A stretch of 64,000 nucleotides of DNA from Marinimicrococcus sp033875255 (GTDB lineage: Bacteria > Pseudomonadota > Alphaproteobacteria > Geminicoccales > Geminicoccaceae), in the NCBI GenBank assembly GCA_033875255.1, contig JAWZSN010000011.1, forward strand, positions 1 to 64,000, read 5' to 3'. Below are positions 16,886 through 25,758 of this stretch, piece by piece. Position 1 is the first letter of the stretch. Each line of letters begins with the position of its first letter. The position numbers and the translations under genes were made by a program. Under the pieces are notes generated by a model. It worked only from the letters and a program-made list of their open reading frames with translations. It searched no databases and had not been told where the DNA came from.

Positions 16886-18109
16886 TCAGCTTTCGCGGCC
16901 GGGCCGCCCATCGTCGAGAAGGGCGACGAGCCGCTTTTCCTGTTCCTGCAGGCGCGCGTGAAAGCGCGCCCCCGCGTCCCTGACTGCGGTCTCCAGCGCA
17001 GCCCGATCGGCGATCAGCCGCATTGTCTGCGACTGCAGGAGATCCTGATCCAGACGCTCGATGTGCTGGCAGTAGCCGGCCAGGCCCATCTCTTCCATGA
17101 GAGCGTCGTTCTTCGCGGCATAGCCGATCGAGATGGCGGGCCTGCCCATTCCCAGCGCGCACACAAGATTGTGGTAGCGCGTCACCACCACCAGGTCGGT
17201 CTCGGCCATCTGCCGCATGACATCGTGCAGGCTGTGCGCCGGCTCGAACATCATGGCGGGGTCGGCGAGGCGGGGCCTGCAGGCCCGCACGCTTGCCAGG
17301 AGATCGGCGACCGCGCGCCGGTCCACCTGGTCTCCCATGAGGATCCGCACCGCGTGGCCCCGGTCGAGCAGCCAGGCGACGTAGCCGGTCATCTTCTCCA
17401 GATAGGCCTCATAGATCGCACCGCCGCGGCTGCTGTCGTCGCGCCATCCGTAATAGGTCATGACGCCGACGCCGACGGTGAGCGGCCGCCCCCTGCCGCG
17501 GCAAGGCTCCGCCGGCTTCAGGCCGAACGCGATGTCCGGGCAGATCGGATCATTGCGCGTATCGAACCCGATGCTTTCCATGAAGCTCTTGGAGACCGCG
17601 TCGCGATAGGAACGATAGTGTGCGGCCCGGGCGGCCCGCTTCATCAGCCAACGGCTCAGCGGGTGGTGGATGGGGCCTGCGCCGATGCTGACGAGGGCGA
17701 CCTTCACGCCCAAGAGGCGCGCGAGGAGACACCAGCTCAAGAGATCGTGCGGCCAGCCCAGCGGACTCACCGAGAAATCGTCCAGCACGCCGGTTCCCGG
17801 AACGATGAGCAGCCGCAGCCGCCGGAGATAGCGGGCCGCGTGGGCCCACAGCAGCGCCCGTCCGGCGACCCGGCCCGCAAGGCTGTCGCGATGGCGCGAG
17901 GAGTTGCCGTAGATCGGCACTGCCTCGAGCCCGAGGGCTGCCTGCACCGCTCCGGGATCGGCACAGATGCAGAGCGGGCGCTCGTCGGGCGCTACCCGCG
18001 CGAGAAAGCGCGTCATCGCCTCGAGCGAGCCGTCATTGCCCATATTGCCGGTGCCGAACAGGCCGAACAGGCCGATGCGCCCGGGCTCGACGTCCATCAT
18101 GCGTCCCAT
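16886..18109 (-). CDS. Polysaccharide pyruvyl transferase family protein
   Basis: The 407-residue product matches the PF04230 family: RIGLFGLFGTGNMGNDGSLEA at the N-terminus, a middle stretch VKVALVSIGAGPIHHPLSR, and the C-terminal MAETDLVVVTRYHNLVCALGMGRP, in which the R-x-H pair is the usual family signature. Members add ketal-linked pyruvate to sugars of exopolysaccharides or cell-wall polymers. It follows a GT2 glycosyltransferase by 16 bp on the same strand, so the two probably decorate and extend the same repeat unit. ATG 18109 is taken as start; ATG 18100 is also possible because the GAGG upstream would be better spaced for it. Confidence 0.85.
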   Translation of the reverse strand: MGRMMDVEPGRIGLFGLFGTGNMGNDGSLEAMTRFLARVAPDERPLCICADPGAVQAALGLEAVPIYGNSSRHRDSLAGRVAGRALLWAHAARYLRRLRLLIVPGTGVLDDFSVSPLGWPHDLLSWCLLARLLGVKVALVSIGAGPIHHPLSRWLMKRAARAAHYRSYRDAVSKSFMESIGFDTRNDPICPDIAFGLKPAEPCRGRGRPLTVGVGVMTYYGWRDDSSRGGAIYEAYLEKMTGYVAWLLDRGHAVRILMGDQVDRRAVADLLASVRACRPRLADPAMMFEPAHSLHDVMRQMAETDLVVVTRYHNLVCALGMGRPAISIGYAAKNDALMEEMGLAGYCQHIERLDQDLLQSQTMRLIADRAALETAVRDAGARFHARLQEQEKRLVALLDDGRPGRES

Positions 18110-18125
18110 CCGCCTCGAGGCGCCG

Positions 18126-19070
18126 TCACCTTCCGCCGAACGACAGGCCCAGATAGTTGTCCCGTCCGGGGACGAGGAGGCGCCGCCAGACCTCGCCGCG
18201 GCAGGCGACACCGGCGATGGTGAGGAGGCAGTGCAGGCGCTGGCGTGTGCCCATGTCGGCCGCCAGGACCATCCTCGAATAGTCGCGCAGCATATGGAGC
18301 TGGGGGATGCCGCGCGGCTGGACGCCCTCGTGCTCCGCCCGCTCGCGGGTCGACATGTAATGCGTGCATTCCTGGTGGATGCGCTTGGCGAAGAGCTGCT
18401 CGCGCACCTCGTGGAACCGCCCCTGCAGGGCCAGCTCCGCCAGCAGGACCTTGTCGGCGCCCGAATAGACGCCGTAGAGCGAGGTCTTGAGAAGCGCGCT
18501 GGTACGGATGACGCCCGACAGCGGCAGGGACCAGCCCATCCGCCAGAGCACGTCGCGGAAACGCGCCTCGGGGGCGTGCGCCTCCCCGATCTGCAAGGGT
18601 TGCGGCCGCATCACGTCGCCGGACGTGCCGCGGCGCCCGCCATGGCTGTCGAGATAGCAGTTGTGCGCCTCGTCGAAGACCAGCGGCTCGCCCCTCTCCC
18701 CGATCAGCCGCGTGCGGGCATGGCCGAGGACAACACCCGGGTCACGATCGAGCGCCTCGATGCACCGTTGCAAAAAGAGCGGCTCGTAGAGGTCGTCGCA
18801 GGCGCCACCGTGAAAGAGCGGTGCGCTGGAGAGCTCGAAGACGCGGTTGAAATTGGGTGCCGCCCCGATGTTCCGCTCGTTGCGGACATAGCGGACCCGC
18901 TCGTCCCTCGCCTCGTACGAGCGGCATATCTCCGCCGTCCGGTCGGTCGATGCATTGTCCGCGATGACGATCTCGATATCCCGCACGCTTTGCGCCAGCA
19001 GCGAGTCCAAGGCTTCGCTCAGATATCTCTCGCCATTATAGACGGGCAGTCCGACCGACACGACGGGCAT
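18126..19070 (-). CDS. Family 2 glycosyltransferase
   Basis: A 314-residue GT-A fold transferase. It begins PVVSVGLPVYNGERYLSEAL and continues with IVIADNASTDRTAEICR, the standard nucleotide-sugar binding region; the acidic motif is GGACDDLYEP (~95-104). Cytoplasmic, at the membrane face, adding a sugar to a growing lipid-linked repeat unit. ATG 19070 has AGGAAGG about 10 bases upstream. It is divergently oriented from the membrane protein at 19351 with a 280-bp gap that should carry both promoters. Donor and acceptor are unknown. Confidence 0.9.
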   Translation of the reverse strand: MPVVSVGLPVYNGERYLSEALDSLLAQSVRDIEIVIADNASTDRTAEICRSYEARDERVRYVRNERNIGAAPNFNRVFELSSAPLFHGGACDDLYEPLFLQRCIEALDRDPGVVLGHARTRLIGERGEPLVFDEAHNCYLDSHGGRRGTSGDVMRPQPLQIGEAHAPEARFRDVLWRMGWSLPLSGVIRTSALLKTSLYGVYSGADKVLLAELALQGRFHEVREQLFAKRIHQECTHYMSTRERAEHEGVQPRGIPQLHMLRDYSRMVLAADMGTRQRLHCLLTIAGVACRGEVWRRLLVPGRDNYLGLSFGGR

Positions 19071-19350
19071 GGGCGCGATCCTTCCTCTCGGGCGAGCGCC
19101 TGAATCCCGGGAGCGTATGATCGTGCGGCGGGCGGGGCAAATGCGCGGGAAGGCCACACGCGCCCTGCCAGAGGTACCCCCACAGGACGGCGCCCACGCC
19201 GGATTAGCCGCGCCGTTGCCCGGATGTCCGGGCCGGGGGGCTGGCTCGGCGGGCATGATGCAAGGCGGTCGTCGCGTCTCCGACTCCCGTTCAACGCCGA
19301 TGCCCCGCTGGCTGCCACGGCAGCGCCCGAGGGCACAGCGGAAGGCTCCG

Positions 19351-20682
19351 ATGAAGACATGGATCCGGCTCGCAGGCTTCCTGCTTGTTGGCTATCTGTG
19401 CATGAAGCGGTCGTTCGCCTATCTGGGCGTGCCGCCGCTCTTCATCGGCGAGATCGCGCTCGGCACCTTCCTGCTTCTCAAGCCACGGGTGGCGCTCGGC
19501 ACCTGGGCGGCCTCCCTGCTGCGCTCCTCGCCGCTGAACGCGCTGGGCCTGGCCCTGCTCGCGTTCGTGCTCTACGGCGCCTGGCAGGCGGGCCGCGGGG
19601 TCATGGCCGGCATCCCCCTCCTCTACACGCTCAAGTTTTTCGTCTTCAACTACTATCCCCTCTACCTCTTCCTCGGCTTGTGGATCGCCCTTCACGCCCC
19701 CGACCGGATCCCGGAGCTGATCCGCACGATCGCCTGGTGCAACGGCATCTACGGACTGGCCTACATCGTGGCGCTGAGGCACGTCACGGCGCTGCTGCCG
19801 GGCACCGAGCAACCGCTCTTCTCACCACCGGGCGGCGGCGCCGTGGCGATCCTCGGGCTGTTGTGCTTCGAGCGCGACCTGCGCGCCGTATGGATCGTCT
19901 TGATCCTCAACGTCGTGGTCACGCTCGCATGGCAGGTGCGCGCCGAGTGGCTGGGCCTCGGGCTGGGCATGCTGGTCTGGGGGTTTCTCACCGGCCGGCT
20001 CGCCCGCGTGGTGGCGATCGGTGTGGCCGGCCTCGCGGCGCTCGGGTTACTGGAGCTGGCCGACGTGAAGCTCGTCGGCCGCACCGGCAGCGAGGTCTCC
20101 TTTTCCGAGACACTGGCACGCGCCGTAGCCCCGATCGATCTCGACCTGGCCCGGCAGCTCAGCCCGAATGCAGCCCGCCACGCCGGCACGGCCGAATGGC
20201 GGGAGCTGTGGTGGGAGCAGATCTGGCTGTCGGTCCACGCCACGCCGATGCGCGAGGCATTCGGCCACGGCTACGGTTTCGACCTGTTCGGCCTGGCGCC
20301 GGAGGTCGTCCGGGCGGGGCAGGCCGAGGATATCCGGACGCCGCACAGCGTCTTTTACTACGCGCTCGGCTACACGGGCTGGGTCGGTGTGCTGATGTTC
20401 GCGGTGCTGCAGGCAGCGCTGCTCGGTCCTCTCCTGCGCTCCTGGAAGCTGGGTGGCCAGCCGGCCGGCCTCGTCTGGTGGGTGATGGGCCTGTCGATGG
20501 CAATGTTCGAGGAGAGCTTCGAGACGCCCTTCAAGGCAATCCCCCTCTATCTCCTCCTGGGCATGGCGATGGCGGCCGGCCTGCGATTCACGCAGCGAAG
20601 GGACGCCGCGCGTGCCACCGCCCGGCTCGCCGCCGCTCCCCGACCTGCGGCGTCCGCGGGGAGCCGTGTGGCGAGCGGTTAG
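19351..20682 (+). CDS. O-antigen ligase/polymerase-like membrane protein
   Basis: The product is 443 residues from ATG 19351 (GGAAGG about 5 bases upstream). It is mostly hydrophobic with roughly ten transmembrane segments and one large periplasmic loop (~240-330) containing WRELWWEQIW and GHGYGFDLFG. The tail TPHSVFYYALGYTGWVGVLMF, with a conserved His before helices, resembles Wzy/WaaL-type proteins (HNxxL region). Such proteins join polysaccharide repeat units or ligate them to a lipid anchor. The locus also carries a flippase (28674) and a chain-length protein (37073), consistent with a Wzx/Wzy pathway. Polymerase and ligase roles cannot be told apart from sequence alone. Confidence 0.75.
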   Translation: MKTWIRLAGFLLVGYLCMKRSFAYLGVPPLFIGEIALGTFLLLKPRVALGTWAASLLRSSPLNALGLALLAFVLYGAWQAGRGVMAGIPLLYTLKFFVFNYYPLYLFLGLWIALHAPDRIPELIRTIAWCNGIYGLAYIVALRHVTALLPGTEQPLFSPPGGGAVAILGLLCFERDLRAVWIVLILNVVVTLAWQVRAEWLGLGLGMLVWGFLTGRLARVVAIGVAGLAALGLLELADVKLVGRTGSEVSFSETLARAVAPIDLDLARQLSPNAARHAGTAEWRELWWEQIWLSVHATPMREAFGHGYGFDLFGLAPEVVRAGQAEDIRTPHSVFYYALGYTGWVGVLMFAVLQAALLGPLLRSWKLGGQPAGLVWWVMGLSMAMFEESFETPFKAIPLYLLLGMAMAAGLRFTQRRDAARATARLAAAPRPAASAGSRVASG

Positions 20683-20716
20683 GGAGCGGCGCGGCCGTTC
20701 CTGGCGCGCCCCGCAG

Positions 20717-21553
20717 TCAGCTCGTGAGATCGGCCGAAAGCTGCTGCGCGATGCCGAGGGTCAGGCACACGACCTGCGTCCGGTTGGTCGCACGCAGCTT
20801 CTTCATGATCGTCCTGATGTGAACCTTGACCGTGTTCTCGCTCATCGAGAGCTCATGGGCGATGAGCTTGTTCGACAGGCCCTGGTGCAGGCAGGCGAGG
20901 ATCTCCACCTGCCGCCGCGAGAAATGGACGCCGCACCCGTCGAGGCCGCCTTCCTCCGATCCCGGATGATCCGGCGCCGCCTGTCGGGAAGAACGGACCA
21001 GCAATGCACTGGTCGGTGCGAAGCTGCCACCCGCGCAGACGAGCCTGACGACCTCGACCACGATCGGCGGCGGCAGACTGGTCGGAACATATCCCTTCAC
21101 GCCGAGGGCGAAGGCCTGCGCTATGTTTTCAGGATCTTCACGAACCGCCAGTATTATTTTCGGAACGCCCGGAAAACACAATGTGATGCTGTCGATCATG
21201 TCCACAACGGCATCGGACCACATCGGCTCGACGCCGGTATTCATGATGATCGCGCGGACCTGCCTCGGCTCGAGCGACTCGAGCGCTTGCTGCGGCCAGG
21301 ACGGGATGGACCTGACCTCCACGCCGTCGAGGCGGGACTGGAGAAAATTTCCTATGCATTCGCGAGTAAAGGACCGCCCATCGACATAGATCACGCTCTC
21401 GCTCAGTTGCTCGACGGCGCGCCATGAGGGCCACCCGCCGTGACCGTCCTCTCGCTCCAGATGAATGGCCGTAGTCCCGCTGGCATCGTCCACGGATGGA
21501 CGACCGTTCCTGTCATCGGCGGCCTTCGGCTCACAGCCGTACGGCATCTCCAT
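20717..21553 (-). CDS. LuxR/NarL-type regulator with degenerate receiver domain
   Basis: The 278-residue product ends in a LuxR-type helix-turn-helix: FSRRQVEILACLHQGLSNKL then HELSMSENTVKVHIRTIMKK. The preceding ~120 residues have the receiver-domain outline (SVIYVDGRSFTRECIGNFLQ ... GVKGYVPTSLPPPIVVEVVR) but lack its chemistry: the acidic pair reads VDG, the phosphoacceptor Asp position is MNTG, and the conserved Lys before the last helix is not Lys. It is thus likely not controlled by phosphorylation. ATG 21553 has GGGAGGG upstream. It converges with the ligase-like gene and sits inside the polysaccharide locus, a likely local regulator; compare the similar gene at 39437-40132. Confidence 0.88.
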   Translation of the reverse strand: MEMPYGCEPKAADDRNGRPSVDDASGTTAIHLEREDGHGGWPSWRAVEQLSESVIYVDGRSFTRECIGNFLQSRLDGVEVRSIPSWPQQALESLEPRQVRAIIMNTGVEPMWSDAVVDMIDSITLCFPGVPKIILAVREDPENIAQAFALGVKGYVPTSLPPPIVVEVVRLVCAGGSFAPTSALLVRSSRQAAPDHPGSEEGGLDGCGVHFSRRQVEILACLHQGLSNKLIAHELSMSENTVKVHIRTIMKKLRATNRTQVVCLTLGIAQQLSADLTS

Positions 21554-22091
21554 GTGGCCCTCCCATTTCCCATTTTGCAGTGACCTCGGGACCAGGACGC
21601 TCGGGAGAAGGCCGCCAGGTCTCTCCAGAGCAGGTTGAATATCTACGGCATCTGCATGACCTCTGAATTAATGGCGGAGCCCGATATTTTATTTCTAACT
21701 GATGCGGCGGTGAGAGACTATCCCCAAAAGAGGATGGCACGCCTCGCCATTTCTGCGATGGACATTTTTGGACTTTCCCATAACTACTTAATTGATTTAC
21801 GAAAGTAGTAGCGCTGGAGACATGCCATTCATCATCATTGTTCTATTTGCGATTTCGCAATCATGCCACCGCGCAGTCCATCGACGGTGCATGCTCGTCA
21901 TTTTGGACCCACATCAGGCTCGGCGCCGCGCCCGGGCCAAGGGTCGCGCCGTGCGAGCCGCCCGTCCTGCGGTCGTGAGGAAGGTCGCCTTTCCGCCAGG
22001 CCGGCTTGCCGGACGCTCGGCAGGATCGGCGCGAGGCGCCGGGGCCAGGTGATGACGGTGCGGCCGCGAGGTTAGATCTGCGGGGCGGCTG
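21554..22091. other. AT-richer intergenic region upstream of the LuxR regulator
   Basis: No gene is supported here. The stretch ~21655-21850 is clearly more AT-rich than the surroundings, which suits a promoter and regulator region for the divergently read LuxR gene, and it carries an inverted repeat at 21783-21809. A short open frame at 21792-22052 has codon use unlike real genes here and was not accepted. Confidence 0.55.
21783..21809. promoter_or_regulatory. Inverted repeat ACTACTT / AAGTAGT
   Basis: ACTACTT (21783-21789) and AAGTAGT (21803-21809) are perfect 7-bp inverted arms with a 13-base AT-rich spacer, in the AT-rich region ~230 bp upstream of the LuxR start. Dyad sites of this kind fit dimeric regulators; a role is inferred only from position. 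Confidence 0.35.
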
Positions 22092-23594
22092 CTATCGCGC
22101 CCCACGCCCCGCAACGACAGCGCCCAGCGTCTGGAACAGGATGTAGAGGTCGATCCAGATCGACCAGTTGCGGATGTAGTAGGTGTCGAGCTCCTGCTGG
22201 ACCTCGAGATCGCCATCGCTGCGGGCCGACACCTGCCAAAGGCCGGTGATGCCCGGAACCACGCTGGAACGCAGCGACTGGAAGCCGCCGTCGAAACGGT
22301 CGACGTGATAACGGGGGAACGGGCGCGGCCCCACCAGGCTCATATCGCCGCGCACCACGTTGAAGATCTGCGGCAGCTCGTCGAGGCTGGTCCGCCGCAG
22401 GACGCGGCCCACGCCCGGCAGGACGCGGGGATCCCTCGCGAGCTTGCAATAGCGGTCCCACTCCCGCCGCGCCTGCGGGTCCTGGGCCAGGCATCGCTCC
22501 AGCCGAACCTCCGCATCCGGGTACATGGTCCTGAGCTTCCATACCCTGATCGGCCGTCCGTTCTTGCCGACCCGCATCTGGCTGTAGAACGGCGAGCCCG
22601 GGCTGACGGCCACGATCCACACGGCCAGCACGGCGATGACCGGCACGCACAGGACGGTGAGAGGCAAGGCGATAAGGTAGTCGGTGAGCTTTTTCAGCCA
22701 CCGGTTCCGCCTGAGAAGGAGGTTTCGCCGCATCTGCAGCCCGAGCAGACCGCCGAAGTCGCGCGTGCGGACCCCGAGCGTCTGCAGCCCGTGCAGATCG
22801 GGCACGAGGATGATGTTGCGAAAGGCGAGTTGCATCGCCACGGCGTCGAGGCTCGGGTGCGGCTCGGCCGGCATCGTCACGATGGCGGTCTCGATGCGGT
22901 GCGCGTAGCTGGCGCTGTCGGCGATGGAGCCGAGGACAGGCACGCCGCAGACCGCCGGCGGGAGACCGTCTTCGACGGCATGGCCTCCGTCGAAAAAGCC
23001 CACCGGACGCAGTCCCAGCTCCGGCCGCAGCTGCAGCAGGCGGACCACCTGCCGCCCCGTGGGGCCGGCGCCGATCACCACCACCGGCACATCCCACAGC
23101 CCCAGACGGATCAGCACCGCCTGGACGGCACGCTCACCGCAGAGCGTCAGCACAACAACGAGAAGGAAAGCAGGAACGACGGCGCTGTCCGGCCAGAGCT
23201 CGCGCCCCGCCGCATGCTGGCCGACGACCAGAAGCGCGAACAGCGCGCCCGTGGCCTTGATGCGCACCGGAAACCGCTCGATCGGCGCCTGGCCGTGCAG
23301 CCGGTGCACGTCCAGAAGATAGTAGCCGCCGGCAAGGAGCAGCGCCGCGAGCGACAGATCGGGGTCGAGCTCCCAGGTGGGAGGACGGCCATGGACGAGA
23401 ACGTCATCGAGCGTCACCCCGAGCTGGAGGGCGATCTGGGCGGCCAGCGCGTCGACCAGCACCAGGAGCAGCAGCACGCCAGGCGAGCCCAGGCCGGAAG
23501 GGCCCCAGGCCTCCACGAGCCGCCCCGCGAGCCCGTGCATCCGCGCCGCACGAAGGGTCGACGGAATGATCGGGGTCTTGAAGGCAAAGGCCAT
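22092..23594 (-). CDS. Undecaprenyl-phosphate sugar phosphotransferase (WbaP/WcaJ type)
   Basis: The 500-residue polyprenyl phosphoglycosyltransferase starts the lipid-linked repeat unit by moving a sugar-1-phosphate to undecaprenyl phosphate. The N-terminal half has several membrane helices and a Rossmann-like region (VPVVVIGAGPTGRQVVRLL). The catalytic C-terminal half opens with a hydrophobic helix (LIALPLTVLCVPVIAVLAVW) and contains SPFYSQMRVGKNG, VWKLRTM, RRTSLDELPQIFNVVRGDMS and VGPRPFP, with the DE pair expected for catalysis. ATG 23594 is preceded by GGAGGTGA, a near-ideal ribosome-binding site. Sugar specificity is not readable. Confidence 0.95.
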   Translation of the reverse strand: MAFAFKTPIIPSTLRAARMHGLAGRLVEAWGPSGLGSPGVLLLLVLVDALAAQIALQLGVTLDDVLVHGRPPTWELDPDLSLAALLLAGGYYLLDVHRLHGQAPIERFPVRIKATGALFALLVVGQHAAGRELWPDSAVVPAFLLVVVLTLCGERAVQAVLIRLGLWDVPVVVIGAGPTGRQVVRLLQLRPELGLRPVGFFDGGHAVEDGLPPAVCGVPVLGSIADSASYAHRIETAIVTMPAEPHPSLDAVAMQLAFRNIILVPDLHGLQTLGVRTRDFGGLLGLQMRRNLLLRRNRWLKKLTDYLIALPLTVLCVPVIAVLAVWIVAVSPGSPFYSQMRVGKNGRPIRVWKLRTMYPDAEVRLERCLAQDPQARREWDRYCKLARDPRVLPGVGRVLRRTSLDELPQIFNVVRGDMSLVGPRPFPRYHVDRFDGGFQSLRSSVVPGITGLWQVSARSDGDLEVQQELDTYYIRNWSIWIDLYILFQTLGAVVAGRGAR

Positions 23595-23779
23595 AAAAGG
23601 TCACCTCCAGCCAGCCAGGGATGGCCTCGCCAGGGAGGTGCCGGCATTCGCGGCAGCCAGGCCCGTCTCCCCGAGCGAGAGCTTGCGTCTGCGGCTGCAG
23701 GAAAGCAGCGTACTATGCCCCTCGGCTGCCACGAGCTTCGCAGGCGTGGTGGAACGGCGGCGCGAGGGGGTATCGCCAG

Positions 23780-24349
23780 CTACCCCGGACGGCCAGGCGC
23801 CGCCGGCGCCATTCCCGACGCGGCGGCCAACAGGGGCCAGGTGCTGTCTCTGCCGGAGATGGAGCTGACGGGCAGCGGCCAGTCGATGCCCAGCGCCGGG
23901 TCGTCATGGCGCACGCCGCCGGCCGCCTCGGGGGCGTGGAACGCGGAGATGAGATAGCCGACCTCGGTGTCGTCACGCAGGGTCTGGAAGCCGTGGGCGA
24001 AGCCCGTGGGAACATAGAGCTGCCGGCGGTTCCCGGCGCTGAGCTCGAAGCCGCGCCAGCGGCGGAAGGTAGGCGATCCGGGCTGCAGGTCGACGATGAC
24101 GTCCCAGATCGCCCCCTTCAGGCAACGCACCACCTTCACCTCGGCGTGCGGCGCCTTTTGGAAGTGCATTCCGCGCAGCGTTCCCGCGGCGGCGGACTGG
24201 GAGGTGGAGTGCTGGACGAAGCTCGTGGCGAGCCCTCGGGACGCGAATTCCCGCACGCAGAACGTACGGGCAAAGAAGCCCCGATGATCCCTCACCGGCT
24301 CCGGCTCGAGGATCCAGGCGCCGGGCAGGCCGGCCTCGATGAAGCGCAT
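23780..24349 (-). CDS. rfbC: dTDP-4-dehydrorhamnose 3,5-epimerase-like cupin
   Basis: The 189-residue product matches RfbC/RmlC: RDHRGFFARTF, GTLRGMHFQ (catalytic His), VKVVRCLKGAIWDVIVDL, LYVPTGFAHGFQTL and DDPALGIDWP. However, the segment normally reading YY-x-P-x-x-E-x-G is AFHAPEAAGG here, so the catalytic-type Tyr is replaced by His. It may epimerise only one carbon or act on a non-rhamnose NDP-4-keto sugar. No rfbA, rfbB or rfbD is in the window, which also argues against plain rhamnose synthesis. ATG 24349 is chosen by family alignment; the gene overlaps the upstream DUF4910 gene by 58 bp. Confidence 0.85.
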   Translation of the reverse strand: MRFIEAGLPGAWILEPEPVRDHRGFFARTFCVREFASRGLATSFVQHSTSQSAAAGTLRGMHFQKAPHAEVKVVRCLKGAIWDVIVDLQPGSPTFRRWRGFELSAGNRRQLYVPTGFAHGFQTLRDDTEVGYLISAFHAPEAAGGVRHDDPALGIDWPLPVSSISGRDSTWPLLAAASGMAPAAPGRPG

Positions 24350-25758
24350 CGGCGGATCTCCCGAGGAGGACCGGGCAGGTCGGGGCCCCGGGCCTCGGTC
24401 AGCAGCCCGGCCGCGCGCAGGACCCTTGCCGCGTCGGCGATGATGGCGAACGGCATGCCGGCGCGTTCGGCGATGTCGAGGAGCCCGTGACTTCCGTCGG
24501 CGAGGTTGAGCACCCAAAGGAGCGCCATATTTCCTGCCGCCGCGTCGCCGTCGCCGCCGACAGACCCGTAAAGGCCGCGCCGCCCGAGCTGGGGCTCGCC
24601 TTTGGGCGCGGTGCTCACCGGCCGCCAGTCGCTCTCGAGGATGTCAAGCGCCGCAACGATCATCGCATAGGAGCGGGCCAGGTGGTCGGGGCGGATGAAG
24701 CCGAGATCGTCGGCCGAGGTGTGGTACTCGGGAAAGGTCGCGAACTGGCTGCGCTGGAACAGACCCACCGGAAGATCGAAGCCCGGGGAGCAGTACTGCC
24801 TCTCGTCGTAGCCGTAGGGGGAGAAGTCGAGGATCGTCGGGGCCACAGCACCGTGGCGCAGGACATGGGTCATGGCCCGGTCGATCGGGGCGTCGCCCTG
24901 CCGGCTTTTCTTGTAGGTGGGCCCGCCGCCGTCGCCGACGCAGGAGACCACGAGCCCGTGCCGGATGCGCCCGAGGCCCTGCTCGTTGCGCGCCAGCCAG
25001 GCGATGGCGCCGATCGTCCCGGGGGCGAAGAGGAAGCGATAGCTCAATCTCGTCCGCAGCGGAGCGAGACGCCGTGCCAGATGCCCCAGCAGGGCAAGGC
25101 CCGAGCAATTGTCGTTGGCGAGCGAGGGGTGGCAGACATGGGCCGAGAGCAGCACCTCGTCCTCGCTCAGGCCGCGGTGCAGATATTCGCCCCAGGTGAG
25201 GCTGCCGTCTTCGAGGGTGGAATCGATCAGCACCTTGTAGATCCCGTCCGGCAGCGCCGCCAGCCGCTCGTGCGCCATGCAAAAACCCCAGCGCTCCTCG
25301 TAATAGGAGGTCCGGTAGGGCACGAGGCCCGGCTGCTCGGGCAGCGTGAAGACGTGCTCCTTCAGCTCCTCGAGCGGCAGCCGCGCATGGACGGGCACGC
25401 TGTATTGCAGGACGTGCAGGTTGCAGCTCTTGAAGTCGAGGATGCGCTCGCCCGCGGGGTTCTCGATCCAGGCGTCGCGGATGCCCCATTCCCGCGGCAC
25501 GGTCCAGTCGAGGACCTGCGTGCCGCTCGGGACCTCGTGGATCGTCAGATCGACATGGCGGGCCAGGTGGCCCAGCGTCGCGCGTACCCCCTCGCCGGTG
25601 ATGCTGCGGCAGATGGGAAAGATCCGCGAGGCGAGCTCGAACATCTCGTGCCCCGCCTCGGCCTCGGCGAGCAGATGGCGGAGGCAGGCCGCATCCGCCG
25701 CCTGCCGTTCCGGCGCGCCCTTGGCCCCAGGATCACGCGACCGCGGAGGTGGCCGCAC
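24292..25758 (-). CDS. DUF4910 aminopeptidase-like protein with C-terminal winged helix
   Basis: About 488 residues if the GTG at 25758 is used; the upstream TTG 25803 or the downstream ATG 25644 are alternatives. Family homology begins near MFELASRIFPICRSITGEGV. A zinc-peptidase-like (M28) site is visible as SAHVCHPSLANDNCSG, with a His further on in EYHTSADDLGF. The last ~80 residues look like a winged helix (HGLLDIAERAGMPF ... ARVLRAAGLL). Family members are often encoded in polysaccharide or nucleotide-sugar clusters, but their reaction is unknown to me. It overlaps the epimerase gene upstream and rfbC downstream, so tight co-translation is likely. Confidence 0.8.
   Translation of the reverse strand: MRPPPRSRDPGAKGAPERQAADAACLRHLLAEAEAGHEMFELASRIFPICRSITGEGVRATLGHLARHVDLTIHEVPSGTQVLDWTVPREWGIRDAWIENPAGERILDFKSCNLHVLQYSVPVHARLPLEELKEHVFTLPEQPGLVPYRTSYYEERWGFCMAHERLAALPDGIYKVLIDSTLEDGSLTWGEYLHRGLSEDEVLLSAHVCHPSLANDNCSGLALLGHLARRLAPLRTRLSYRFLFAPGTIGAIAWLARNEQGLGRIRHGLVVSCVGDGGGPTYKKSRQGDAPIDRAMTHVLRHGAVAPTILDFSPYGYDERQYCSPGFDLPVGLFQRSQFATFPEYHTSADDLGFIRPDHLARSYAMIVAALDILESDWRPVSTAPKGEPQLGRRGLYGSVGGDGDAAAGNMALLWVLNLADGSHGLLDIAERAGMPFAIIADAARVLRAAGLLTEARGPDLPGPPREIRRCASSRPACPAPGSSSRSR

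Noticed and set aside
21792..22052. Short plus-strand frame in the AT-rich intergenic region.
   Set aside because: No ribosome site, Arg/Ala-rich tail and no family resemblance.
22305..23957. A long plus-strand frame opposite the phosphoglycosyltransferase.
   Set aside because: His/Arg/Gln-rich shadow of a strongly conserved gene on the other strand.
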